From CAZUGA01 sp964619885 (GTDB lineage: Bacteria > Pseudomonadota > Gammaproteobacteria > Methylococcales > UBA1147), in NCBI GenBank assembly GCA_964619885.1, contig CAZUGA010000065.1:1-14195 (forward strand): a stretch of DNA of 14,195 nucleotides, in the 5' to 3' direction. Shown piece by piece: positions 7,439-14,107 of the stretch. Made by a program: the position numbers and the translations under genes. Below the pieces are notes generated by a model that was not told where the DNA came from, made no database searches, and was given only the letters and a program-made list of their open reading frames with translations. Within the stretch, counting starts at the first letter, position 1; each line of letters starts with the position of its first letter.

Positions 7439-7652
7439 GCACCTCCAGTCCGGCGATCAAATCCGCTCCGGTTTTACCTTCTCGGTAATCCGGAAGCCAG
7501 TGGACATAACGTAGCTTCGTATGGATATTCTGATGTCCGAGTAAACGCTGCAGTTGATGAACCGGCATGCCCGCTTCCAGTTGATGGGTGGCGTAGGCAT
7601 GGCGTAAGGCGTGAATGAGGGTCGGCCGGGATTCTGACGGAATTGGCCAGAA
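7428..7652 (-). pseudogene. Tyrosine recombinase C-terminal remnant of the IS91-like element
   Basis: Read on the minus strand from about 7652 to the stop at 7430-7428, the sequence gives PTLIHALRHAYATHQ, LQRLLGHQNIHTKLRYVHW and ends DLIAGLEVHDG. This is the end of a tyrosine recombinase: LRH holds the HxxR box (HALR), LGH the second histidine, and RYVH the nucleophile tyrosine. The frame is closed upstream by a TGA at 7655-7653, and everything N-terminal to the HxxR box is gone. Many IS91-like elements carry such a recombinase directly before the transposase. Here its stop and the transposase ATG overlap, so the two were translationally coupled. The loss of its 5' part marks where the element was cut. 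Confidence 0.82.
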
Positions 7653-7733
7653 TCAAGTTTATATGTAGTAGGCGTCCGTTCGTAATGCGTGTAAAAAGTT
7701 GTCACTTAGACGGTAGTGCCGTTGACTGACAGA

Positions 7734-8564
7734 CTAGTTGAAGAAATAGGAAATGCCGAATTTCAATTGCCACTCAGGAGCATTTTTAGGACTGACTACA
7801 AGGTTATAGCCGCCGATATTCAAATCCAGCGCGTCACCATTGTCGAGCAGTAATGTTTTGCCAGCCATTGCACCGAGCGGTAAGGTAAGTTGATCTCCAG
7901 AGTTCGCATTCCAGTTGTAGGTTATCGAGTTATTGTAACCAAGATAGGCACCGGGCATTGACTCGAAATTGTACATTGCGATGACCTGCACCGTCGATAG
8001 GCTGAACCTATCCTCTCCCCAGTGCTGCATAACTATACTACCCAGCGACCAATTGCCGTAACCACCGAAAACGACTCCAGCAAGTCCGCCACCCCAACCG
8101 GGTCCCGCCTGACGGTCCCCGGTACGGGTTCTTAACGAAACCTGAGGGCCAATGCCCCATTTAACGCTGGAGTCCGTTTTGGGTGAAAAAAAATACTGTA
8201 GCATGATATCGCTTAAACCCCAGCGAGGACCATCATTGGGCCGAGTATCCGGACCAATTCGCGGCACAACTACGCCGGGGTCGACTCCGATAACCGGTAT
8301 AATAGCGCGCGCAATCATGTTGAATTGAGTCTCGTTTTCGATCGAATAAACGGGCTGTAGCTGAAAACCATACGTAATGTCATCGTCAGGTCCCCCGCCG
8401 AACGCGATCGTGTTATCCGTCATCAGTGCTTTGACGTTTCCCAAAGGATCCTGCGCCTTACGCGCCATTTCTCGAACCGCTTCGTCATTCTGAGCACCGA
8501 CAACCGGGATCCAGCAGGCGCTTAAACCCAGCAGCCATGCTGTTCTTCTAATCATTTTTATCAT
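7734..8564 (-). CDS. Outer-membrane beta-barrel protein (transporter-like)
   Basis: This is a 276-residue protein from the ATG at 8564. The frame is open to 8627, but that longer N-terminus would put 21 extra residues before the signal peptide. MIKMIRRTAWLLGL and the stretch to about residue 24 form a Sec signal peptide, with likely cleavage after VVGA. The mature part alternates polar and hydrophobic residues in short glycine- and aromatic-rich strands (YGFQLQPVYSI, WGIGPQVSLRT, WQLKFGISYFF) and ends in an aromatic-rich strand, as in outer-membrane barrels. The overall pattern, including the early KALMTDNTIAFGG segment, resembles proteins annotated as putative transporters of the MetA-pathway/neuromedin-U-like group, for which no substrate is firmly known. 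It is the last gene of a minus-strand run that starts with lipoproteins. A weak purine stretch rather than a clear Shine-Dalgarno site precedes the start. Confidence 0.72.
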   Translation of the reverse strand: MIKMIRRTAWLLGLSACWIPVVGAQNDEAVREMARKAQDPLGNVKALMTDNTIAFGGGPDDDITYGFQLQPVYSIENETQFNMIARAIIPVIGVDPGVVVPRIGPDTRPNDGPRWGLSDIMLQYFFSPKTDSSVKWGIGPQVSLRTRTGDRQAGPGWGGGLAGVVFGGYGNWSLGSIVMQHWGEDRFSLSTVQVIAMYNFESMPGAYLGYNNSITYNWNANSGDQLTLPLGAMAGKTLLLDNGDALDLNIGGYNLVVSPKNAPEWQLKFGISYFFN

Positions 8565-8766
8565 TGCGATGGTATCTTTAAATTGAATTTGGGGTCCTGT
8601 GTGAACTACCTCCAAAAGTACCAACACGTTTCACTAGGCCAGAGGTTAGTGGATGCACAGAGTTTGTATTTATCATTCGATATTCGACTACGCAGCAACT
8701 GTCAGGTTTTGCTCAAGTCCAGCCGGGTAGATGTAGCATAAGAAATGTTAGCAATACCCAACATTC

Positions 8767-9171
8767 CTAGTATTGGGGAACGAGGCGAACTCCAGTACCC
8801 GCAACCGTGTAGATTTCCCATCCGACAATCGGGATGTCGTTGGCTCCATCGAAGCCTAGTGTTTGTAGCCACAGGCTCGGGATCAAAAAACCCTCGAAAT
8901 ACTTTAATCGGATTCGGTTGACGAGAAGTTCGGCATCCACGGCTTCGATGGCTTTGCCTTCGGCTCGCAGGAACGAATTTCTCTCTCCAATGCCGATGAA
9001 TAAAAGATGGAAACGTCGAGTGCTGGCCATCGTCCCGCCTTTAAGAATCATCTCACTCGGTCTCACGTCGAGCTCTACTGCGTCCTGACTCTGGGTGATC
9101 GGGGCTTGATAGGCACAGCCCGCAATAAGCAGCAACAACACAAGCGACGTACACCAACCGAACCTGCTCAC
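8767..9171 (-). CDS. Small lipoprotein, function unknown
   Basis: This 134-residue protein starts at a GTG. That start is chosen because AGAAAGGA lies just upstream and because it gives a compact lipoprotein signal, MSRFGWCTSLVLLLLIAGC with lipobox IAGC and Cys19. An ATG at 9228 would add 19 residues with no sense as a signal. The GTGA overlaps the stop of the upstream lipoprotein by 4 nt, so the two genes are translationally coupled. The mature part has a polar N-terminal segment and then mixed hydrophobic strands (RFHLLFIGIGER, FEGFLIPSLWLQTLGF, DIPIVGWEIYTVAG). No catalytic motif is visible. I do not recognise the family. Anchoring in the outer membrane is inferred: the residue after Cys is alanine, not an aspartate that would retain it in the inner membrane. 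Confidence 0.75.
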   Translation of the reverse strand: MSRFGWCTSLVLLLLIAGCAYQAPITQSQDAVELDVRPSEMILKGGTMASTRRFHLLFIGIGERNSFLRAEGKAIEAVDAELLVNRIRLKYFEGFLIPSLWLQTLGFDGANDIPIVGWEIYTVAGTGVRLVPQY

Positions 9172-9539
9172 AGTCCTTTCTCCGCTGCGGTATGAAGCCG
9201 GATAGCGCGGCCTTCCACCACCACGCAAACTTGGTGATACAAAAGCGGGACAATAAAGCGTTCATCCATGGATACGTGTCGGTTGGTAAGAAAATTTGCT
9301 TCGTCCGCATTCTGCATTGCGTTTCGAGCGGCTACCACTACGTTAGGAGATGCAAACCGGAAAAATGCCAAGTAGCGCCCGACACAATCTTCTCCCTGTA
9401 CGTAGTCGAACCGTTCGTAGTCGCCTGGCTTCAGCATGATGCGGATTTCCTCGACGGTGCGGGCATGGGGTACGCTGCGTGCACATCCCACCAAACTTAC
9501 AACCAAGAGCAGAAGGATAGAGATGAATCGTGTATTCAT
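9168..9539 (-). CDS. Small lipoprotein, function unknown
   Basis: This 123-residue protein has a clear lipoprotein signal, MNTRFISILLLLVVSLVGC, with lipobox LVGC and Cys19. Ala20 after the cysteine fits outer-membrane sorting. The mature domain carries two further cysteines (GEDCVGRY and HQVCVVVEGRA) that could form a disulfide, and a glycine-valine-rich final strand. The same signal length and cysteine position occur in the next gene, whose GTG start overlaps this stop by 4 nt, suggesting the pair works together. The start has only a weak ribosome-binding site. A possible promoter with an inverted repeat lies 32-60 nt upstream. I do not recognise a named family. Confidence 0.78.
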   Translation of the reverse strand: MNTRFISILLLLVVSLVGCARSVPHARTVEEIRIMLKPGDYERFDYVQGEDCVGRYLAFFRFASPNVVVAARNAMQNADEANFLTNRHVSMDERFIVPLLYHQVCVVVEGRAIRLHTAAEKGL

Positions 9540-9563
9540 TCGGAAGCTGGAACCTTTACTTTA

Positions 9564-9599
9564 TCGGCTGATTATAGAATTCAGCCCGACTTGAAAAAA
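9564..9599 (-). promoter_or_regulatory. Candidate promoter with inverted repeat before the lipoprotein pair
   Basis: On the minus strand a perfect TATAAT (9576-9571) is preceded 17 nt upstream by TTTTTT (9599-9594), a poor -35. The -10 is framed by an inverted repeat, TCGGCTGA (9564-9571) and TCAGCCCGA (9581-9589), with one bulged base. The repeat could be an operator or a weak stem-loop after the upstream amidohydrolase gene. Confidence 0.4.
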
Positions 9600-9603
9600 T
9601 TTT

Positions 9604-11418
9604 TTAAATGCCATCCCAATAGGTGAATTTACCATCCATTATTGTCGCTTCCACCTTCACTTCGGCGATATCACGCGGGGCAACATCAAACAGGTTTTTC
9701 TCTAATATAACCAGGTCCGCATATTTCCCCACCTCGATGCTACCGATTTTGCTCTCCATGCGGATTTGCCAAGCGGGGAATATAGTAACGCCCTTAATTG
9801 CCTGCTTCAGGGTAATACCTTTGCGTCCTGGCGGAAATACCTTGGAATCCGGGCTGGTGGGATCTTGCAGCGTTATCGCTGCTTCCATGTTGAATAACGG
9901 CGCAATTAAAGCAAGCGGTGAGCTAGGAATATCTGCAGACAAGCTGACCTTGTTACCGTTAGCGAAAACAATCGGATAGGTCGAAAGCTGCTCCTTCGTG
10001 CGTTCCTCTCCGAGCAGCTGGTAAGCGAGCATATCCTGCCCCGTCCAGTCGGTACTGAAGTTGGGCGTTATGTTAACCGTTAGATTCATGTCCAGAATAC
10101 GCTGCAGGTCATCAGGATGCGCCCAGAATAAATGATGCAACGAGTTTCGGGTATCGCTGTATCCGGCTTCCTTGGACGCTTCTATGGCATCGATCATCGC
10201 TCTTACGGTGGCACTGCCATCGGTATGGGTCGCCACATCAAGTCCTTTGGCATTGGCCGCGAGTACAATTTTTCTCATTAAATCAGCTCTTACTCCGGCC
10301 GCACCATAAGCCGTGGGCGAAGGCCTTTCGATATCAACTTCTTCGCCATCTTTTGGCAAATAAGGTTCTAGCATCAATGAGGTACGGCTGCTCCAGTTGC
10401 CTTCCGGATGTATCTTAATACCCAGGGAACGCAAGCGTTCACTATCATATTGTTTGGCAAACACAGCGGCTTTTCCCACGAACCACTCGGGATCCGCTTC
10501 CGGGTTCTTATATAGCGGTTGTGAAAAGGTACGCAGTGGTAGCTCGCCTTGCTGATCTAGTTGCGATAACAATTCCAGGGTGACCTTATAATCTTCAAAC
10601 ATACCTTCAGGATTATTCAGATTCGGTGTCACCAGCCCCGGGTTAAGGAATGCTGTCATACCACTCGCCACAGCAGCCGCATAATTTTTTTTCTGACTGG
10701 CTGGAATCATCTTTTCAGGTTCCCAGGCGCCGGATGCTACATAGGTTGGCAACCACGCAAATTCGATTGCCGTACCGCTAGGTTTGCCATCCTTGTCACG
10801 GTTCCAGTAAGTCACACCGGGCAGCGGATCTTTTGTCTCTTTGGTAATGCCGCCAACTTCCATAGCCTTGCTGTTGAGCCAGGCATCATGAATAGTAAAT
10901 TCCAGCAATATAGCTGGCCGGTCAGAGACGATTGCATCCAGTTCTTGCGAGGTCGGCATACCACCATAGATTACGGGATTCCATCCGATTCCCCGAATGA
11001 CTTTTTCATCCGGATTCGCCTTTACATAGTCACTGATTAGCTGGAGATATTCCTCTTTCGATTTTGCGTCGTAAAGTTGTACGCCATAACCCATCCAGTC
11101 AGAGGCTATCAGATGGTCGTGACCACTGACAAAACCCGGCAGGACCATCTTGCCGTTTAAGTCAAAGGTCTCCGTATCAGCATCCACGAATCCGGCGGCA
11201 CCTTTGGCGTCACCCACGTATATAATCTTATTGCCCTTGATCGCAACGGCCTCACCCCAAGGTTGGCCCTCATTGACGGTATAGACCTTGGCGTTGGTCA
11301 GCAGTTTCTCTGCCTTAACATTTGACTGTGAATCTATAGCCGATTGCTTCAAGCACGCTGATAGAAATACGCTCGCTATTATGGCTGCCAAATTAGCCAG
11401 TCGAGTCATTCTACTCAT
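9604..11418 (-). CDS. Lipoprotein amidohydrolase, YtcJ/Amidohydro_3 type
   Basis: This 604-residue metal-dependent hydrolase belongs to the amidohydrolase superfamily, YtcJ-like branch. The signal ends in lipobox LSAC with Cys22, so it is predicted to be membrane-anchored in the periplasm, unusual for a branch that is often cytoplasmic. Residues about 37-95 form the N-terminal part of the composite beta domain (AEKLLTNAKVYTV). The metal-binding HxH is H100-D-H102 in VLPGFVSGHDHL. Later ligand candidates are H398 (VATHTDGSA), H428/H429 (RNSLHHL) and D496 (LSADIPSSP). The C-terminal GSIEVGKYADLVIL closes the fold. The ATG is supported by GAGGAAG about nine nt upstream. The substrate is unknown; cyclic amides, N-acyl amides or esters are all known in the superfamily. 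It lies between the phosphodiesterase gene and the lipoprotein pair, all on the same strand, but the 292-nt gap upstream argues for its own promoter. Confidence 0.88.
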   Translation of the reverse strand: MSRMTRLANLAAIIASVFLSACLKQSAIDSQSNVKAEKLLTNAKVYTVNEGQPWGEAVAIKGNKIIYVGDAKGAAGFVDADTETFDLNGKMVLPGFVSGHDHLIASDWMGYGVQLYDAKSKEEYLQLISDYVKANPDEKVIRGIGWNPVIYGGMPTSQELDAIVSDRPAILLEFTIHDAWLNSKAMEVGGITKETKDPLPGVTYWNRDKDGKPSGTAIEFAWLPTYVASGAWEPEKMIPASQKKNYAAAVASGMTAFLNPGLVTPNLNNPEGMFEDYKVTLELLSQLDQQGELPLRTFSQPLYKNPEADPEWFVGKAAVFAKQYDSERLRSLGIKIHPEGNWSSRTSLMLEPYLPKDGEEVDIERPSPTAYGAAGVRADLMRKIVLAANAKGLDVATHTDGSATVRAMIDAIEASKEAGYSDTRNSLHHLFWAHPDDLQRILDMNLTVNITPNFSTDWTGQDMLAYQLLGEERTKEQLSTYPIVFANGNKVSLSADIPSSPLALIAPLFNMEAAITLQDPTSPDSKVFPPGRKGITLKQAIKGVTIFPAWQIRMESKIGSIEVGKYADLVILEKNLFDVAPRDIAEVKVEATIMDGKFTYWDGI

Positions 11419-11592
11419 CTAAATCTTCCTCTATATCTTCGTGTTGCGGTAAAAAAAGCTATATTGATCCCCCAAACTCTCCAGTAAAAGTAATTCACTT
11501 AGTGCTGTGCTGATATTTCTTATGCGACATTTACGAACGAATAAGGCGAATAAACAGCCTTTTTGGTCAAATGGAAATGTACGGAAGGATCT

Positions 11593-11669
11593 GTAAGTTG
11601 TCAATTCCGATGGTGTCGGACGAAAAATTTGTATTTTTGGAGTTTGAAAAGAGCAATCGAGTAGTGATT
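11593..11669. repeat. 77-bp direct repeat, copy 1
   Basis: This copy opens with GTAAGTTGTCAA and, after 12 diverged bases, runs CGGACGAAAAATTTG through GAGTAGTGATT. It matches 13396-13472 in the same orientation with the same total length. Over the last 53 nt only one base differs. The unit lies directly beyond the 3' end of the phosphodiesterase gene and may be an end of a mobile element. Confidence 0.85.
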
Positions 11670-11672
11670 TTG

Positions 11673-11705
11673 ACGCCTTTCTCCGGCTATGCCGGAGAAA
11701 GGCGT
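11673..11705 (-). terminator. 15-bp perfect hairpin after the phosphodiesterase gene
   Basis: Arms 11673-11687 and 11691-11705 are perfect complements (ACGCCTTTCTCCGGC and its reverse complement) around a 3-nt loop. It starts 6 nt after the phosphodiesterase stop. On the minus strand TTTT precedes it and CAAAATC follows, so the usual downstream T-run is missing. Position favours a terminator or mRNA-stabilising 3' hairpin. Confidence 0.6.
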
Positions 11706-11710
11706 TAAAA

Positions 11711-12991
11711 CTACTTTAGATCCATGCAGTTGGCATAGTAAGTGACTGTGGCGGGCCAATCTGAAAAAACGCCCATCACACCGACATCCCTGGCCAGCAC
11801 GTCCAGAATTTCCATGGTGTCACCATCAGTTTCGATTGCACCGGTCACCGATTGATAATAATAACCGCCGCCATTTTTCAATAACCCGGAACGTTCGAGT
11901 GTCCAGGTGATGATATCCAGGCCGACTGCTTTTGCGGCCATAGCATATTCGGATGGGACTATCTTATTATTAGCGTCCAGTGTTACCAGCGCCCACATTG
12001 GCGGCGCTACGATTTTTACGCCTTCGGCTGCTAATGAAGGGAGTCTGGAAATTGCTGCAGGCAAGTCGGCGGGAACATTCAGATCTTCTAGCAAAACCGC
12101 TTGTTTAGCAAATTTTCGTTCATTGGCTAGCCAATAACGAACGTCTTCCAGATTAAATGATTGCGGGTAAACATCTTTGGCTTTAACACCGGCCATTTTG
12201 TATTCATCGATCATTTTTTGGGCATAGGCCTGTTGAGTAAAACCGTCGAATGGCATTTCTACGCTTGGAGATTTTAATTCCGGCGTCATTTTTACACCCA
12301 GTCTTTTAAATAGTTCAATACTTTCCTTATGCGTCATCACCGTTCCGTTGCCGGCATAGGTATCGGTACGGAAATTGGGAGTAGCATTCATGAACTCGTC
12401 CACGGTTTTTGCATTACGATTGCCTGCATCCATCTTAGCCCGTAAAGTTTTGAATTCCGCTAAAGTTATGTCACTGGTGCAGCAATTAACGTTTTTATAA
12501 GGCGTTTCGCTTGTAAAGTCCGGTTGGACAGAGCAATTTCCAGCTAAACCGGTCTCAAGAATATTGGTCGTAGTTTCCAGATCACATTGTGAATGGCGAC
12601 AAACCAATTCTTTATCTTTAGTGAAAGTTACATCACACTCGACAATGCCAGCACCCATTCGCGCTGCCGCTTCATATGATTGTTTACTGTGTTCTGGGAA
12701 TTGTAATGCGGCGCCACGGTGGCCAATGGAAAAGTCGGATTTGAAAAAAGGCCCTTCGCTGCATTGTTGCAATGCTTCTTTCAATCCGCTGTCTTTCATA
12801 TCTTCGACCAGAAAGTAAGGTCTTGGGCCTAATTGGACCGATTGCTGTTTGAAGTGCATATCCGGTCTATGATGATACCACTTATCTTTCTTATCTTTCG
12901 ATCTATGGTGCCCATAATCGGCGGATGCCACACCTGTCGCCGACGAACCCAGCACGACACCAATCAGCAAGATGTATTTTGAAATACCCAT
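11711..12991 (-). CDS. Secreted glycerophosphodiester phosphodiesterase (GDPD family)
   Basis: This 426-residue protein cleaves glycerophosphodiesters to glycerol-3-phosphate and an alcohol in its family. It has a Sec signal (MGISKYILLIG to about VASA), then a short His- and Lys-rich linker (YGHHRSK, WYHHRPD). The TIM-barrel GDPD domain follows: H91-R92 in IGHRGA, E100 in FPEHS, E118 and D120 in VECDVTF, and H133 in VCRHSQ. These match the catalytic histidines and metal-binding acids. A cysteine-rich insertion (residues about 131-172) suggests disulfides in the periplasm or outside. The start at 12991 is preferred over an ATG at 13009 because TGGAGT precedes it. Four PhoB-like heptamers lie upstream, so induction by phosphate limitation is likely. 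The gene is flanked by the two copies of the 77-bp repeat. Confidence 0.9.
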   Translation of the reverse strand: MGISKYILLIGVVLGSSATGVASADYGHHRSKDKKDKWYHHRPDMHFKQQSVQLGPRPYFLVEDMKDSGLKEALQQCSEGPFFKSDFSIGHRGAALQFPEHSKQSYEAAARMGAGIVECDVTFTKDKELVCRHSQCDLETTTNILETGLAGNCSVQPDFTSETPYKNVNCCTSDITLAEFKTLRAKMDAGNRNAKTVDEFMNATPNFRTDTYAGNGTVMTHKESIELFKRLGVKMTPELKSPSVEMPFDGFTQQAYAQKMIDEYKMAGVKAKDVYPQSFNLEDVRYWLANERKFAKQAVLLEDLNVPADLPAAISRLPSLAAEGVKIVAPPMWALVTLDANNKIVPSEYAMAAKAVGLDIITWTLERSGLLKNGGGYYYQSVTGAIETDGDTMEILDVLARDVGVMGVFSDWPATVTYYANCMDLK

Positions 12992-13053
12992 GTTTACTCC
13001 AGACTTCATTAGTTAGCGTAACGGTAAGGCTAAACGTCCGAAATTAAGATATG

Positions 13054-13093
13054 AAGTCATTAACATGACAGTTCGGTAACAATTCAATGACAA
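13054..13093 (-). promoter_or_regulatory. Pho box (PhoB binding site) upstream of the phosphodiesterase gene
   Basis: On the minus strand four heptamers follow at an exact 11-bp period: TTGTCAT (13093-13087), TTGTTAC (13082-13076), CTGTCAT (13071-13065) and ATGACTT (13060-13054). The PhoB consensus is a CTGTCAT-like heptamer repeated every 11 bp. The first three fit well, one of them perfectly; the fourth is weak. CATATC or TCATAT just downstream is a plausible -10, about 60 nt before the start codon at 12991. Confidence 0.75.
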
Positions 13094-13245
13094 TATTATT
13101 AACTTATGCGACAAGCATGAAGCAAAAATATCCGACTGTGAATAGGGCTTGCAAGCCCATTCATTAGGGAAGTAATAGGATCTGAATAAAAGCTGCGAAC
13201 CACCGGATAATTAAACGGATTTTGAGCGCTCTAAGTAATTTTTAC
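13094..13245. other. Upstream flank of the Pho-box promoter
   Basis: No gene is visible on either strand. The stretch is AT-rich with short GC patches, one of them GGGCTTGCAAGCCC (13145-13158), a perfect 7-bp palindrome without loop. Confidence 0.4.
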
Positions 13246-13380
13246 CGATCTTTTAATTGCTCGACATGGGTTATGAGCGTATCGACGGTGGTTTTCAATA
13301 AATCCAGTTCCAAGAATCAGGTCGTCCAGTTGTTCGAGATTGTATTCGATTGTATCGATGATTCGTTTTGCTGGACGTTG
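13246..13380 (-). pseudogene. Possible remnant of a short coiled-coil gene
   Basis: On the minus strand one frame reads KRIIDTIEYNLEQLDDLI and, after a shift of frame, another reads LELDLLKTTVDTLITHVEQL and stops at 13246-13248. Both pieces have leucine and isoleucine at heptad-like spacing and would join into a short amphipathic helix if one indel near 13310 were repaired. No start or ribosome binding site is evident. I do not recognise it; chance is possible. Confidence 0.25.
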
Positions 13381-13395
13381 TAAAGGCCGCATAAA

Positions 13396-13472
13396 GTAAG
13401 TTGTCAAATGTGACGTTCTCGGACGAAAAATTTGCATTTTTGGAGTTTGAAAAGAGCAATCGAGTAGTGATT
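13396..13472. repeat. 77-bp direct repeat, copy 2
   Basis: Same orientation as 11593-11669. The ends GTAAGTTGTCAA and GAGTAGTGATT are identical; the 12 nt after the first block (13408-13419) have diverged to about half identity, and the last 53 nt differ by one base. It lies about 150 nt beyond the stop of the IS91-type transposase remnant, where IS91 elements carry their origin end. Confidence 0.85.
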
Positions 13473-13623
13473 CCGACGATTTTTCGGGTTTCGGGTAGAT
13501 GATGGCCAAAGGGGATCGCCGGCTCCGAAGGTGAGCCGAATTGAATCGTGGTACCGGTGTAAGATCAGGCCATTTCGAATAGTTCGAAAGACTGGGCGGG
13601 AGATCGGGGTGGGTGAGCTGCGA
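13473..13623. other. 3' flank of the right IS91 remnant
   Basis: No gene. It holds ATCGTGGTACCGGTGTAA (13545-13562), matching a motif 3' of the other IS91-like transposase (6107-6119). Confidence 0.35.
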
Positions 13624-14107
13624 TTAAGCAGCGAACGACAAGCCAGGAGGGCCTGGCTGGACAGCAAGCGAAGCAGGGATAGCGCAGAGCAGATGACGGG
13701 TAGGCAAGCCCAGATGAGCGAGGATCTTAGCGATCACTGTGGGCTCTTCGATAGCGGCGATGATTTTCAGTTCACCCCCGCAGTGAGGGCAGTGTTCGAT
13801 GTCGATATCGAATACCCGATTACGAAAACCATTCCTTGGTTTTCACCCTTCGGGCCGGCATGTGCCGTTCAAAACCCGCTCCCGGCGGTTTTGTCAGCAG
13901 TCGGGCCCAGCTGATGCGAACAGACGCCGAGGACTGGGGCGTGTCGTCTTGCGTATCGGAAGTATTCTTTTCGATTTTCTGCGCGTCCGGAATGATTTCG
14001 GAACGGTGTTTAGCGTTGGGCGCCAGTATCCCATGACAAATCCGTCTGGAACGGATTTGGACCGCGAAGCGACCCGCAGGGGGAAATACAAGGATGTATT
14101 TCATCAT
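13624..14107 (-). pseudogene. IS91-family transposase, C-terminal remnant in two frames
   Basis: The upstream frame (14107 down) reads ICHGILAPNAKHRSEIIP and RISWARLL, the usual run-up to the C-terminus of a larger IS91-family transposase type. The ending lies in a second frame, RVFDIDIEHCPHCGGELK followed by IIAAIEEPTVIAKILAHLG, stopping at 13626-13624. The CPHC pair is part of the C-terminal zinc motif of that type. Between the two, roughly 70 nt (13824-13892) with three hairpins break the reading frame; related proteins go from the SWARLL-like block almost directly to RVFDIDIE. Homology upstream of about 14060 is lost at a stop codon, so only the last quarter remains. It differs from the transposase at 6288-7438, so two IS91 types visited this region. 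Confidence 0.75.
13824..13892. repeat. Block of three small hairpins inside the transposase remnant
   Basis: GAAAACCA/TGGTTTTC (13824-13831, 13837-13844) is a perfect 8-bp stem. CGGCA/TGCCG (13856-13860, 13863-13867) is a 5-bp stem. AAAACCCGC/GCGGTTTT (13871-13879, 13885-13892) is an 8-bp stem with one bulged C. The outer stems share AAAACC/GGTTTT, so they may also pair with each other. The block lies exactly where the transposase reading is interrupted. Confidence 0.6.

Noticed and set aside
9192..9626. Plus-strand frame of 144 codons
   Set aside because: Antisense to the lipoprotein gene with a clear lipobox; no start signal or motif on the plus strand.
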